Positions 1-17,469 of a stretch of DNA of 64,000 bases are shown piece after piece. The DNA is from Lota lota (taxonomy: Eukaryota > Chordata > Actinopteri > Gadiformes > Lotidae): contig JACYXH010000109.1 of the NCBI GenBank assembly GCA_026745465.1, forward strand, positions 450,001-514,000. Direction: 5' to 3'. Positions within the stretch are counted from its first letter, which is position 1. Each line of letters starts with the position of its first letter. Under the pieces are notes generated by a model. It worked only from the letters and a program-made list of their open reading frames with translations, made no database searches and was not told where the DNA came from. Position numbers and translations under genes: made by a program.

Positions 1-893
1 TCCTCCACCACGTCTAGCCACCCCCCCTAGTAGCCACTCTCAATAAGGATATGCAACACAGCACAGGCAGCCCCAGAGAGGGTGAGAACCAACACACACA
101 GTGGCCAGGGGAAAGCACTGCTGCAAGAGGGGGCCGGACAACCAGAGGAAGAGAGAAGAGAGCCAGGAGAAAAGGAGGGGGACCGGACAGCTGGGGGAGG
201 AAATGAAATGGCGAGGGATGGAATGGGTGATGTAGACGCAGATTTAGACGCCAGAGTGGCCACACAGCAAGACACAACACACCACCATACAACACACACA
301 CATACACACACACACACTGCAGAACACACCCACACAAAAGAACAGGGGAGAAAGTTGAGAGAAATCAGACAGAGTGACAGCCCACCAACAGAGTAATGAA
401 CAAGTGTGTGTGTGTGTTTGTGTGTGTGAGTGTGTGTGTGTGTGTGTGATTTAATGCATGCATGATGTGTGTGTGTTACACAGTTTCCCACACTCACACC
501 GCAGAGAACAACACAACATTTCCAACATAAGACACAAATAATGACAAAAGAATCACAAGTCACCCGTCCTCCAGAGAGCTCAGCCAGAACAATTGACAAA
601 TCCTCACAAGAACAGCAGAGCTGTCACAGACCCTGTCAGGTGTGTTTGTCCACTCAGGTGTGTCATTGTGTGTGTGTGATCAGTGTGTGTGTGCTGTGAT
701 TGTGCGTAACTGTGACAGCGAGAAAGTTTCAAACCTGTTGTTCAGTTCAGTCTCATTCGGAGCGGTTCTCCAGAACCACAACATTTATACAACATAGACA
801 AAATGGGATGTTACGTTTCAGACACTGAGAGATTATCAGATTAAACCAGTCCCTTTTCAGATCACTAAACTAGGCCCACCTAAGAAGCAAAAG

Positions 894-1228
894 ACCCTTG
901 TATGTTTAAAAAGCGTATCAGAGACTATGGCAATAACGTGCTGATTTCTGATTCTTTGTATCTGATTCTGGATGGTGCGAACTGTCTCTATGACAAACAG
1001 CGAAAAGTTCAACCTACCCTGAATGATCTATTGTGTAAGGGTCTTTGATGGTTTTCTGTACATTTAAAAATAAACAATTGCGACCAATGGGAATACGTTT
1101 CTGCACAGAGATGTATTCAACCACCCTTTGTACCGCTTCTTGCTAAACTAAACATCATCAGACATTCCTGTATGTTTAAAAAGCGTACTTGCATATAAAG
1201 CTTTTCCTGATTCTGACTGATTCTGATG
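894..1228 (+). repeat. Two degraded LINE 3'-tail fragments
   Basis: Both about 894-975 and about 1165-1228 contain TGTATGTTTAAAAAGCGTA followed by an (A)TAAAGC-type stretch and TCTGATTCTGAT repeats. The same tail, reverse-complemented, closes the LINE fragment at 15,040-15,940, so these are probably 5'-truncated insertions of that family. No coding part remains. Confidence 0.6.
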
Positions 1229-2664
1229 GAGAAATCAAGCTTCTGTGACCAGCTTTAAATTTGAACATATAAGCTCATACAACAACGTATAGGATTCTAC
1301 GGTTCGATGGTATTACCTTCTGTAACTTTGTTTGATATCGCTTTGATATGATGTAAGGGGAATAATGTTGTGATGTGTGCTTTAAAAAAAAAAAACATTT
1401 TGTTAACTTAAATACTGCACCGAGGTCACCCTAACACACTTGCTTAATTGTCTGTTGCAGCACAAATCATATCAGCTGCTATCCTGTTGGGCCAATGTGG
1501 AACATTGTTGATATGTTCCTTATAAACTTAAAAATCGAAATAAAGCTTTCCACGTGGGAGGTGTTAAGGTCTGAATAGACAATGATAATAGTGATACAAA
1601 CCTACAATATATATATATAAAGTCTGACCATACATTGATTCCATCTGGAATAAGGTTTGGTTTACATTTGTATTTGAAATGTACTTTGTTACTCCCTTAG
1701 TAGAAGTTAGGGTGAAGAAATGAGAGAAGAAGTGAAATTAGTAAAGAAAAACTATTTTTTAAATGTCCCGAGGCTATTAGGACACAGCTATGGGCTAAGG
1801 GCCCCACTTTTGTGTCTATTCGCTTTGCGTGTTTTTCATGCATGCGTACATATGTACATTGGTGTATGTTTGCGGGTCCCGCTATAAATTTAAGAGCCTG
1901 ATAATCTATGTGGAATGTGTTTTAACGTGGGCTGTAATCTGCAATGGCAGCCACTTAACAAGCACTAACAAGCAAGACTCAACAACAAGGGCATTTCACA
2001 AGCCATGGCTGAATCTGATTAAGCAGGCGGAGAAAGTGTTTGGGTAAACAGACCGGCGTTGTTCTGGTTGGCCCCCGGGTCCAGTAGCAGAAAGGAGTGG
2101 AGAGAGAAAGGTCCAAGTCATTATGGCCTCCCGACATTTCTTCAGCTGTAGACAGATTTGTACTGGACTGCCAGCCATGATCCTGCCCCAGTCGATCCAG
2201 TACAGCGCAGATTACAATGACATCAAATCCAATTTCAACCGTGACATGAGAACAACCCATATTACAACTATGACACTATCTAACCACAATGTTTATATCC
2301 AATCAATCAGAGTAACTATTTGTAAAGTGGTTTTGTGTTTTGAACAAAATTGGGATCATTGGGGTATCATTGGCATACTATTCAATATGAATCTCATTAC
2401 AGCAACAATGTATCACAATATCTCCATGACTTGACAGCAGCTATTCATATCCATGTATTGTGTTCTCTGCTACGATCTTCTTCAGACAGGGTCTTGTGTT
2501 GGTGCTGTGAAAAGCATTTTCCTGCTACTAAAAATACCCCCAGAGATAGGACACACACAGCCAAGGCCCACACTCTTTGTCAGCAGAAGAAGTATATGTT
2601 TGACACACACACACACACACTTAAACCACTTATTTGGGTGCTCAAAACACATAAATGGTGCAAT

Positions 2665-2666
<2 letters not shown>

Positions 2667-2744
<78 letters not shown>
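2667..2744. repeat. (GT)n microsatellite
   Basis: About 39 uninterrupted GT dinucleotides. The Cys-Val and His-Thr open frames across it on both strands are artefacts of the repeat. Confidence 0.95.
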
Positions 2745-2746
<2 letters not shown>

Positions 2747-2854
2747 ATACTGGCCACCAACCAGTGGTAAACCTTGACGTGCCAGTGCTCTCCCCCCCTG
2801 CGATGTAATCTCCCCAAACCCTGTGCAAGGGTACGCAAACACGGTCTTGGGGCT

Positions 2855-5800
2855 GGACCTGGGCCCGGGGTGCGGCTGGACCTAGAGGTGGAGCTGGACC
2901 TAGAGGTGGAGCTGGACCTAGAGGTGGAGCAGGGCCTAGAGGTGGAGCTGGACCTAGAGGTGGAGCTGGGCCTAGAGGTGGAGCTGGACCTGGGCCCGGG
3001 GTGCGGCTGGACCTAGAGGTGGAGCTGGGCCTAGAGGTGGAGCTGGACCTAGAGGTGGAGCAGGGCCTAGAGGTGGAGCTGGACCTAGAGGTGGAGCTGG
3101 GCCTAGAGGTGGAGCTGGACCTGGGCCCGGGGTGCGGCTGGACCTAGAGGTGGAGCTGGACCTAGAGGTGGAGCAGGGCCTAGAGGTGGAGCAGGGCCTA
3201 GAGGTGGAGCTGGACCTAGAGGTGGAGCAGGCCCCAGAGGTGGAGCTGCGCCTAGAGGTGGAGCTGGACCTGGGCCCGGGGTGCAGCAGGCCCCAGAGGT
3301 GGAGCTGGACCTAGAGGTGGAGCTGGACCTAGAGGTGGAGCTGGACCTAGAGGTGGAGCAGGGCCTAGAGGTGGAGCTGGACCTAGAGGTGGAGCAGGGC
3401 CTAGAGGTGGAGCTGGACCTAGAGGTGGAGCTGGACCTAGAGGTGGAGCTGGGCCTAGAGGTGGAGCTGGACCTAGAGGTGGAGCTGGACCTAGAGGTGG
3501 AGCTGGACCTAGAGGTGGAGCAGGGCCTAGAGGTGGAGCTGGACCTAGAGGTGGAGCAGGGCCTAGAGGTGGAGCTGGACCTAGAGGTGGAGCTGGACCT
3601 AGAGGTGGAGCTGGGCCTAGAGGTGGAGCAGGGCCTGAGCCCGGGGTGCGGCTGGGCCTAGAGGTGGAGCAGGGCCTAGAGGTGGAGCAGGGCCTAGAGG
3701 TGGAGCTGGACCTAGAGGTGGAGCAGGGCCTAGAGGTGGAGCTGGACCTAGAGGTGGAGCAGGGGCCTAGAGGTGGAGCTGGACCTAGAGGTGGAGCAGG
3801 GCCTAGAGGTGGAGCTGGACCTAGAGGTGGAGCAGGGCCTAGAGGTGGAGCTGGGCCTAGAGGTGGAGCTGGACCTAGAGGTGGAGCTGGACCTGGGCCC
3901 GGGGTGCGGCTGGACCTAGAGGTGGAGCTGGACCTAGAGGTGGAGCAGGGCCTAGAGGTGGAGCTGGGCCTAGAGGTGGAGCTGGACCTGGGCCCGGGGT
4001 GCAGCTGGACCTAGAGGTGGAGCAGGGCCTAGAGGTGGAGCTGGGCCTAGAGGTGGAGCTGGACCTGGGCCCGGGGTGCAGCTGGACCTAGAGGTGGAGC
4101 AGGGCCTAGAGGTGGAGCTGGGCCTAGAGGTGGAGCTGGACCTGAGCCCGGGGTGCGGCTGGACCTAGAGGTGGAGCTGGACCTAGAGGTGGAGCAGGGC
4201 CTAGAGGTGGAGCTGGGCCTAGAGGTGGAGCTGGACCTAGAGGTGGAGCAGGCCCCAGAGGTGGAGCTGCGCCTAGAGGTGGAGCTGGACCTGGGCCCGG
4301 GGTGCAGCTGGACCTAGAGGTGGAGCAGGGCCTAGAGGTGGAGCTGGACCTGGGCCCGGGGTGCAGCTGGACCTAGAGGTGGAGCAGGGCCTAGAGGTGG
4401 AGCTGGACCTGGGCCCGGGGTGCGGCTGGACCTAGAGGTGGAGCTGGACCTAGAGGTGGAGCAGGGCCTAGAGGTGGAGCAGGGCCTAGAGGTGGAGCTG
4501 GACCTAGAGGTGGAGCTGGACCTGGGCCCGGGGTGCGGCTGGACCTAGAGGTGGAGCTGGACCTAGAGGTGGAGCTGGACCTGGGCCCGGGGTGCGGCTG
4601 GACCTAGAGGTGGAGCTGGACCTAGAGGTGGAGCAGGGCCTAGAGGTGGAGCAGGGCCTAGAGGTGGAGCTGGACCTAGAGGTGGAGCAGGCCCCAGAGG
4701 TGGAGCTGCGCCTAGAGGTGGAGCTGGACCTGGGCCCGGGGTGCGGCTGGACCTAGAGGTGGAGCTGGACCTAGAGGTGGAGCTGGACCTAGAGGTGGAG
4801 CAGGGCCTAGAGGTGGAGCTGGACCTAGAGGTGGAGCAGGGCCTAGAGGTGGAGCTGGACCTAGAGGTGGAGCTGGACCTAGAGGTGGAGCTGGGCCTAG
4901 AGGTGGAGCAGGGCCTGAGCCCGGGGTGCGGCTGGGCCTAGAGGTGGAGCAGGGCCTAGAGGTGGAGCAGGGCCTAGAGGTGGAGCTGGACCTAGAGGTG
5001 GAGCAGGGCCTAGAGGTGGAGCTGGACCTAGAGGTGGAGCAGGGCCTAGAGGTGGAGCTGGACCTAGAGGTGGAGCAGGGCCTAGAGGTGGAGCTGGACC
5101 TAGAGGTGGAGCAGGGCCTAGAGGTGGAGCTGGGCCTAGAGGTGGAGCTGGACCTAGAGGTGGAGCTGGACCTGGGCCCGGGGTGCGGCTGGACCTAGAG
5201 GTGGAGCTGGACCTAGAGGTGGAGCTGGGCCTAGAGGTGGAGCTGGACCTGGGCCCGGGGTGCAGCTGGACCTAGAGGTGGAGCAGGGCCTAGAGGTGGA
5301 GCTGGGCCTAGAGGTGGAGCTGGGCCTAGAGGTGGAGCTGGACCTGGGCCCGGGGTGCAGCTGGACCTAGAGGTGGAGCAGGGCCTAGAGGTGGAGCTGG
5401 GCCTAGAGGTGGAGCTGGACCTAGAGGTGGAGCTGGACCTGAGCCCGGGGTGCGGCTGGACCTAGAGGTGGAGCTGGACCTAGAGGTGGAGCAGGGCCTA
5501 GAGGTGGAGCTGGGCCTAGAGGTGGAGCTGGACCTAGAGGTGGAGCAGGCCCCAGAGGTGGAGCTGCGCCTAGAGGTGGAGCTGGACCTGGGCCCGGGGT
5601 GCAGCTGGACCTAGAGGTGGAGCAGGGCCTAGAGGTGGAGCTGGACCTGGGCCCGGGGTGCAGCTGGACCTAGAGGTGGAGCAGGGCCTAGAGGTGGAGC
5701 TGGGCCTAGAGGTGGAGCTGGACCTGGGCCCGGGGTGCGGCTGGACCTAGAGGTGGAGCTGGACCTAGAGGTGGAGCAGGGCCTAGAGGTGGAGCAGGGC

Positions 5801-6190
5801 CTAGAGGTGGAGCTGGACCTAGAGGTGGAGCAGGCCCCAGAGGTGGAGCTGCGCCTAGAGGTGGAGCTGGACCTAGAGGTGGAGCAGGGCCTAGAGGTGG
5901 AGCTGGGCCTAGAGGTGGAGCTGGACCTAGAGGTGGAGCTGGACCTAGAGGTGGAGCAGGGCCTAGAGGTGGAGCTGGACCTAGAGGTGGAGCTGGACCT
6001 AGAGGTGGAGCAGGGCCTAGAGGTGGAGCTGGGCCTAGAGGTGGAGCTGGACCTGGGCCCGGGGTGCAGCTGGACCTAGAGGTGGAGCTGGGCCTAGAGG
6101 TGGAGCTGGACCTGAGCCCGGGGTGCGGCTGGACCTAGAGGTGGAGCAGGGCCTAGAGGTGGAGCTGGGCCTAGAGGTGGAGCTGCAGCT
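2855..6190. repeat. 3.3-kb GC-rich minisatellite of 18-bp units
   Basis: The array is built from an 18-bp unit, GGACCTAGAGGTGGAGCT, with common variants GGGCCTAGAGGTGGAGCT and GGGCCTAGAGGTGGAGCA. Runs of this unit are punctuated by a longer 23-bp variant containing TGGGCCCGGGGTGCGGCT, giving a higher-order structure. Blocks of several hundred bp recur almost identically (for example around 3130-3290, 4590-4740 and 5720-5880), implying segmental duplication within the array. One frame reads Gly-Pro-Arg-Gly-Gly-Ala, a perfect Gly-X-Y pattern, and another reads Leu-Glu-Val-Glu. The 23-bp spacer shifts frame each time, and there is no splice or start context, so I treat it as non-coding satellite DNA. 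Confidence 0.95.
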
Positions 6191-6195
6191 CCACC
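6176..6195. repeat. Perfect 20-bp palindrome at the minisatellite edge
   Basis: GGTGGAGCTGCAGCTCCACC is its own reverse complement. The left half is the last array unit and the right half is that unit inverted, so the array ends in an inverted partial unit. Confidence 0.95.
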
Positions 6196-7166
6196 CATTG
6201 GCTCTGCAGTGAGCAGCCCCTCACATTATGTCCAAGTGTCGAAAAGTGTATTTGGTTGAAATAGGGTACATTTGATTCTAATATGGAAGAGGCATATATG
6301 ACAATAACTGCTCAAATATCCGCCACCGGTCCAAGCCATCATCAACTTGAGTTACAAATGGGAACTGTTTGTGTCTATTTTTGGAAACCTAGGGCATGTT
6401 CATAAACTGGCCGTACGGGACCTCAGAATCCTGGGCCTCTCTCAAATAAGGCCATCCATAATTGGCAGTAGGCACATCTGGGGGATGTGCCTCCCCCAAA
6501 CTGCATATGTGCAGGTAAAAAGCACAACTTCAGTTCACCTGCGCATGTGCTTTCAGACCAGCATCGTGTTCTTTACCCAACACAAAATACTCTACTGCCT
6601 TACTGCTGTACTTTCCTGACTTGTCTACGAACAATCTGAAAACTGTCACTTTTGACAATATTTGGGTATTTTAAATTGTGGAAAAATAATTAAAATGTGT
6701 GTGTGTATTTGTGTGTGTGTGCGTGCGACAGAGAATGGTGTCATAGTCATGAAAAGACAATAGGGGTCATTGGACAGCTTCACAACTACGGACTCAAACA
6801 GGAAGCAGGGATTCTTCCACGACCCACTTCCTGCTATCAGTGGGCAGACCACCATAGACATACAAACTTAGACACTGCTTTGACTGCTTTGGCCCGTTGC
6901 TGCAAAACGTCAACATCGCCGCCATCTAGGAGAGACTGGCCGGCAAAATAAATACAAGTATTCGGGGGAGCTGCGGCTTTTCTGGAGAAAAAAAAAGCAC
7001 TAGAACATTAACGTTTCCAAACCAATGTCATTAAGTCGTTTTCAAGGGTCAATGATTTACTTTGTTTCATTTATTATTATATATATATTTTTTTTTTCAA
7101 ATGTGGCGGTTGTGATGACTAATATATTATGGCAAATATTATGTGTATTGACAAAGTTATGTCTAG
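6196..7166. other. Intergenic stretch, nothing recognised
   Basis: Between the minisatellite and the small hAT-like element I see no exon or RNA gene. A short GT tract lies near 6690-6720. Open frames here have no family resemblance. Confidence 0.5.
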
Positions 7167-7439
7167 CAGTGTTTTTCAACCTGGTCCGCACCGCAGGTTA
7201 CCCCAAAAACATAGCCCAGATGTGTTTGCTAAATACACACTGGGAGCAGAGAAGCATTGCTGACCTTTTCCTTCCACTGTTTCCCAATGGCCGTGGCCAT
7301 CTTGCAGTAATACTTGTGTATAAAGGGGACACTGGGAATCTTTGCGCAGCCACTGCATGTGTAGGTTTTGGATTTGAGGTAGTCCGTGAAAGGTCTTGAT
7401 GACAATTTTGTGGTACCAGTCAAAGGTTGGGATCCACTG
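7167..7439. mobile_element. Short non-autonomous hAT-like element (MITE)
   Basis: The left end is CAGTGTTTTTCAACCT. The right end reverse-complemented is CAGTGGATCCCAACCT, so the termini share CAGTG and CAACCT, the pattern of many hAT elements. The same GTCTAG flank is found at 7161-7166 and 7440-7445, extending to seven of eight bases if the outermost C of the termini is counted as flank, as expected for an 8-bp hAT target duplication. At 273 bp it has no room for a transposase. Confidence 0.55.
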
Positions 7440-7502
7440 GTCTAGCCAGTAGCAAACTGTGTTTTATGATAGAACACATGACATGCACATAAAAATACTC
7501 TC

Positions 7503-7508
7503 TTTATT
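7503..7508 (-). terminator. Polyadenylation signal, GGT-like gene
   Basis: TTTATT on the + strand is AATAAA on the minus strand, about 200 bp downstream of the stop codon of the gamma-glutamyltransferase-like gene. It is the first canonical signal after the stop. Confidence 0.5.
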
Positions 7509-7706
7509 TGGCCATCATAGACATGTTAATAACAAGGAAGTAAGAGTTATTTGTTAGTAGTTAGTAAACTGTGAACGATTCATTATAATAAAAACATTTA
7601 AATTATGATTAAGGCTATAAATTCATATATTTTTTAGATATAAATCAAGTGTTTGATTTAAGCTGTCATTAAAATATGTAAAATAAATCATGAACTTGGA
7701 GCAGGT

Positions 7707-13053
<5,347 letters not shown>

Positions 13054-13087
13054 CTTCTTGCTATGTGCGGACTGTGCTGTTGCTTAG

Positions 13088-13371
13088 GGCCCCCAAAGAC
13101 ACAAGGGGGCCACCAAAGACACAAGGGGGCCCCCAAAGACACAAGGGGGCCCCCAAAGACACAAGGGGGCCACCAAAGACACAAGGGGGCCACCAAAGAC
13201 ACAAGGGACCCCCAAAGACACAAGGGGGCCACCAAAGACACAAGGGGGCCCCCAAAGACACAAGGGGGCCACCAAAGACACAAGGGGGCCACCAAAGACA
13301 CAAGGGGGCCCCCAAAGACACAAGGGGGCCCCCAAAGACACAAGGGGGCCCCCAAAGACACAAGGGGGCCC
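13088..13371. repeat. 20-bp minisatellite with palindromic core
   Basis: About 14 tandem copies of AAAGACACAAGGGGGCCACC or AAAGACACAAGGGGGCCCCC, with one 19-bp unit. The second variant contains the palindrome GGGGGCCCCC. All six frames are open across it, so the overlapping open frames carry no coding information. Confidence 0.95.
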
Positions 13372-15039
13372 CTCAAGGTTCCATTTCAGTCTTTTTTTAT
13401 TTTTTTTATTTTTTTCGTTTTATTAATTAAAATAGCCGGTCTCCCTTGGTAGATGAATGAGTGAAAAAGTTGCCGGAAAGCATTTAAATCGCCTATATGC
13501 ACAAGAAAATACATTTTTATATAACGTTCACATATATATGAACGTTATCTATCAATCCTTAAACGCCAACATTTAAAATAAACATTTTGTCTCATTTATG
13601 CGCATATGGAAGACGTTATAAAGCAGTTTCTGTATTATTATTTTATTTGACAGTTAAACCAGACCCCCGGTTTAAATTGTGGGGGTCAACTTGAGATGCT
13701 TGGTTTGAATTTGAGAGAAAAAAGATGTTAAGAGTTTTCGGAGGCTCTTTTCCTCTTAAAGGATTTGACCCCAGGCTTATTTTTGCTATTGTCTATGTCG
13801 AGATGTAAATCAGCCATGATTTTTATTCAATTCAACCCCTCTCGCGGTGCAGGCGTGTCGAAGAATTTGGCAGTTGGCGAGCCACTGACATCCATTCTAT
13901 TCCAAACAAGTGTTTAGCAGCTCCCATAGCTGATCCTCAAGTGTGCGCATACAAGCTGCCCTGGCTAGGTAGTGTTCTCCAATAGTGCCCACAAACCAAC
14001 AAATTCACACGTTTAGATTGTGTTTTCACACGCCACTACGCATGGTCACAGACTTAAGAGACTGAGAGGCGTGCCAGCTACAATTCTGAGCAAAGGAGTT
14101 CTCGAAAAGCATGGATGTCAATGGCTTGCCAACTGCCCAATTTCGGAGCATACGTTCACCACAAGAGGGGATGACTTGAACGTCCCATCGTGACATAGAA
14201 ATAGTTAACAATTAACCTGGCTCTTGGCAAACCGGCCAAATCATTTAAAGTGCATTTGATTGATGCATTTAAAGTTCAAATGCATGCCCCCGGACTAACG
14301 TAGAGGGTTTTGAATCCCCCCAATCATAGTTTAACAAATTATGGGCCCCCAAACAACATTTTGCATAGAGCCCCCAAAAAGCTAGACACGGCCCTGGCTG
14401 CACCTCACAAAAAAAATTATTATGCTTTTCTTTTTTCTTTTGCAAATTTGCTCTTCCTGCGAACCACACACTTAAAATAGTTTATCCAACATCCAAACAA
14501 AACAGTTAACAGGTTGCATTAGTTGGAGGGGGTGGGAGGGGGGGAGGGGGGGGGTGGGGGGGGGAGTCACAAACCCCTAGAACAAAAGCATAATCGTATG
14601 ACGTCGTCTCCCCGATCCAGGGCAACTTAACTCACCTAGTCCGACGCCTGTCGCTAACGGTTGACTGGACGACGCGCAGCCATGTACGCAAACCACAGGT
14701 GATCGTCTCGATGAAAAGGCGAAATCTGAAGACATTAGGGTGACTCCGGTGTCAATCTTTAAAAGCCATAAAATGACTTTACAACTATTGCAATCGATCG
14801 AGTCGTTATCGATTAAGTAGACATGAATGACGTTGACAGGTACGCCTAGAAGATGTTGATTACATCGATGGGTAAGTTGGGTACACTCAGGAGTAGGTTT
14901 AAACTACCTAAAGGTTAAACTAATGCGAACTATAGGTTTAACTATGCTAAAAACTAAGAATGTTACTTTAAATCGGCTTTATAATTTACGTTTTTTTTTA
15001 TTATTATTTTGTATAATCCAATTAGCCTATTCAATCTAT
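13372..15039. other. Intergenic stretch with possible promoter-like CpG patch
   Basis: No coding exon was recognised. ATAACGTTCA and TGAACGTTAT at 13,521-13,548 form a short hairpin. 14,523-14,566 is a G-rich tract. A CpG-containing patch at about 14,600-14,700 holds TGACGTC and, on the minus strand, a consensus donor AG/GTGAGT (exon edge 14,636). It is the best candidate I see for the missing 5' exon of the GGT-like gene, but a short open frame there stops after nine codons, so it could only be mostly untranslated. Confidence 0.35.
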
Positions 15040-15940
15040 ATCAGAATCAGAATCAGAATCAGAAAAGCTTTATTGCCAAGTACGCTTTTTAAACATACAA
15101 GGAATTTGTCTTGGTGATGTAGGTGCACGTCACGTTCTCTATTGCAGGTTAAACAGAACAAACAAAATAAGTATAAATATATGTATAAATATATACACAC
15201 AATTTAGATGTACAAGAGCAGATTTAAGTACAGTGGCATGTAGACCCAGGGGTGGGGTGTGGAGAGAGTCAGGGTGGTTTCCGGGCCTTGTTAATAAGGC
15301 TAGTGGCGGAGGGGAAAAAACTGTCCTTGTGACGAGAGGTTTTGGTCCTGATGGACCTCAGCCTCCTGCCAGAGGGGAGTGGCTCAAAGAGATTGTTGCC
15401 GGGGTGGGAGGGGTCAGCCACAATCTTTCCTGCACGCTTCAGAGTCCTGGTGGCGTAAATGTCCTGGAGCGGCGGCAGATTGCAGCCAATCACCTTCTCA
15501 GCTGAGCGAATGACATGCTGCAGTCTGCCCTTGTCCTTGGCTGTGCTAGCAGCGTACCAGGTGGTGATGGAGGATGTGAGGATGGACTCAATGATGACTC
15601 TGTAGAAGTGCACCATCATTGTCTTTGGCAGGTTGAATTTCTTCAGCTGCCGCAGGAAGTACATCCTCTGTTGTGCTTTCTTGACGAGGGAGCTGATGCT
15701 CAGCTCCCACTTGAGGTCCTGGGAGATGATAGTTCCCAGGAAGCGGAAGGACTTCCGCCAGAGAGGGTGATGGGGGCAGGTGGGGCTGGGTTCTTCCTGA
15801 AGTCCACAACCATCTCCACTGTCTTTAGAGCGTTGAGCTCTAGGTTGTTTTGCTTGCACCACTTCACCAGGTGGTCAGCCTCCGACCTGTAGGCGGATAT
15901 ATTATATAGCATATCTTTAAAGAGATATGTATACATATTC
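15040..15940 (-). mobile_element. Rex1-like non-LTR retrotransposon, 5'-truncated
   Basis: On the minus strand two overlapping open frames (15,936-15,740 and about 15,770-15,275) encode the end of a LINE reverse-transcriptase ORF. The first gives SEADHLVKWCKQNNLELNAL, KTVEMVVDFRKN. The second gives FLGTIISQDLKWE, VKKAQQRMYFLRQLKKF, ESILTSSITTWYA and DPSHPGNNLFEPLPSGRRLR. One frameshift near 15,750-15,770 separates them. The 3' end carries a polyadenylation-like AATAAAGC and a (TCTGAT)n tail at about 15,042-15,060. The 5' part of the element is missing, so this copy is dead. Confidence 0.8.
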
Positions 15941-16265
15941 TTAAAAGTTGTACAATAATGTTTATGGCTCCAAGTTTATTATATATCATAATTACCGTAT
16001 ATGACTACACACACATCTGTACAACAAAGCCTGACCAATGAGTATTTAGCTATGTACACTCATCCTACAGAGCCACAATGAGACCTCCCTTGTATGACTA
16101 GCTGTCAGTTCCTCTTCTAGAACATAAATCGAGAGTGTGTGTGTGTGTGCGTGTGCGTGCGTGCGCGTGCGTGTGTGTGTGTGAGTGTGGTGGTGTTGCC
16201 ATATATTCCACCTGACCACAATAAATGTGAAGAGGTGACGTCACGCTGTGGGGCATACAGCCAGT
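15941..16265. other. tm4sf4 upstream region
   Basis: No gene seen. It holds a compound GT/GC microsatellite at about 16,134-16,190 and runs into the tm4sf4 promoter. Confidence 0.5.
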
Positions 16266-16273
16266 CTATAAAA
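16266..16273 (+). promoter_or_regulatory. tm4sf4: Candidate TATA box of tm4sf4
   Basis: CTATAAAA lies about 290 bp upstream of the tm4sf4 start codon, predicting a transcription start near 16,297 and a 5' UTR of roughly 265 nt. No ATG-rich frame competes strongly. The assignment rests on motif and distance only. Confidence 0.45.
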
Positions 16274-16562
16274 CCTGGTGCTTAATATCAACCAACACAG
16301 AGATAGGGGCAGGTGGTCTAGACAGAAACATCAACGCCGAGATAATTAATACTTAAAATTAAAAGCGTCAACTTTTTTCATTTTATTAGGCGGCATTCAT
16401 CATATTAAATCATCTTAATTACTGCAAGGCCATTGACTGGAAGTGAGTGGTTTTCGCAGACTCAATTGGTATATCACGATTTAAGCAAAACAGCAGTTTC
16501 TGTAAAATAATTATTTTTTCTTTACACTAGGCCAAACGTTTTGTATTGTTATCGGTCTCAAG

Positions 16563-17304
16563 ATGTGTTCGGGTAGTTTTGCCAAATGTTTGGGGATCGG
16601 CCTGCTCCCTCTGTCTGTTGTGTGTGTGTTGTGCAACATCCTGCTGTTCTTCCCTGGAGGAAAACCCGCAGACAGCGGGGAAATCTCACAAGAGGTCTGG
16701 TATTTTGGAGGGATTCTAGGATCTGGAGTAATGGTAAGTGGTCAAGAGACTGATTTAAATGATTATTTAATTTGCATTTTTATTGTATTTTATAAAAGGG
16801 CAATCAAATATCCATTCAAAGCTATGAGTTATTAATATATTGTTTTGTGTTTGTGTGTGAGCGTGTGTGAGCGTGCATTTGTGTGTTTGTGTAAATGTTG
16901 CGTGTGTGTGTGTGTGTGTGTCTTAGATGATCTTTCCAACTTTGGTCTTCCTTGGTTTGAAGAACAACGACTGCTGTGGTTGCTGTGGCAACGAGAGCTG
17001 TGGGAGGAGATTTGCTGTGAGTGCTTTGGTTGTTATGAAAATAATTTGAGCATAGTTAGGCCTTAGCAGTGGCGGGTGGCGCTTATCTGAATCCAAGTGA
17101 GGGAAACATTTACTTCCCAAATTGCTGATGGACATTAGACAAAAATGATAAAGAATATAATTCCTAATAATATTAATTGTTCAACAATTACCAACTGGTT
17201 AATAATGACAATGATAATAAAGTATGAAAACGTTACGTGTGATATAACAGACATACATCAAGCATGTTGATTTAAACACTAATTCTTTATTCCATTCTGC
17301 CCTT

Positions 17305-17398
<94 letters not shown>

Positions 17399-17405
17399 AC
17401 ACATA

Positions 17406-17469
<64 letters not shown>

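Larger units (their letters stand above)
1..2854. other. Gene-poor flank with microsatellites
   Basis: No exon with recognisable protein similarity and flanking splice sites was found. Open frames at 14-600 are low-complexity translations of CA/GT tracts and purine-rich DNA. The stretch holds (CA)n near 292-320, (GT)n near 402-448, two short LINE 3'-tail fragments near 894-975 and 1165-1228, and a pure (GT)n tract at about 2667-2744. It ends where the large minisatellite begins. Confidence 0.6.

Noticed and set aside
82-396. Glu/Arg-rich 104-codon frame at the window start
   Set aside because: Low complexity, running into a CA repeat, with no recognisable domain or splice sites.
2774-6079. 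Long Leu-Glu-Val-Glu and Gly-Pro-Arg-Gly-Gly-Ala open frames (possible collagen-like or acidic repeat protein)
   Set aside because: They come from an 18-bp tandem repeat without stop codons. The 23-bp spacer and a one-base insertion near 3,762 shift frame repeatedly, and there is no ATG/Kozak, signal peptide or splice context.
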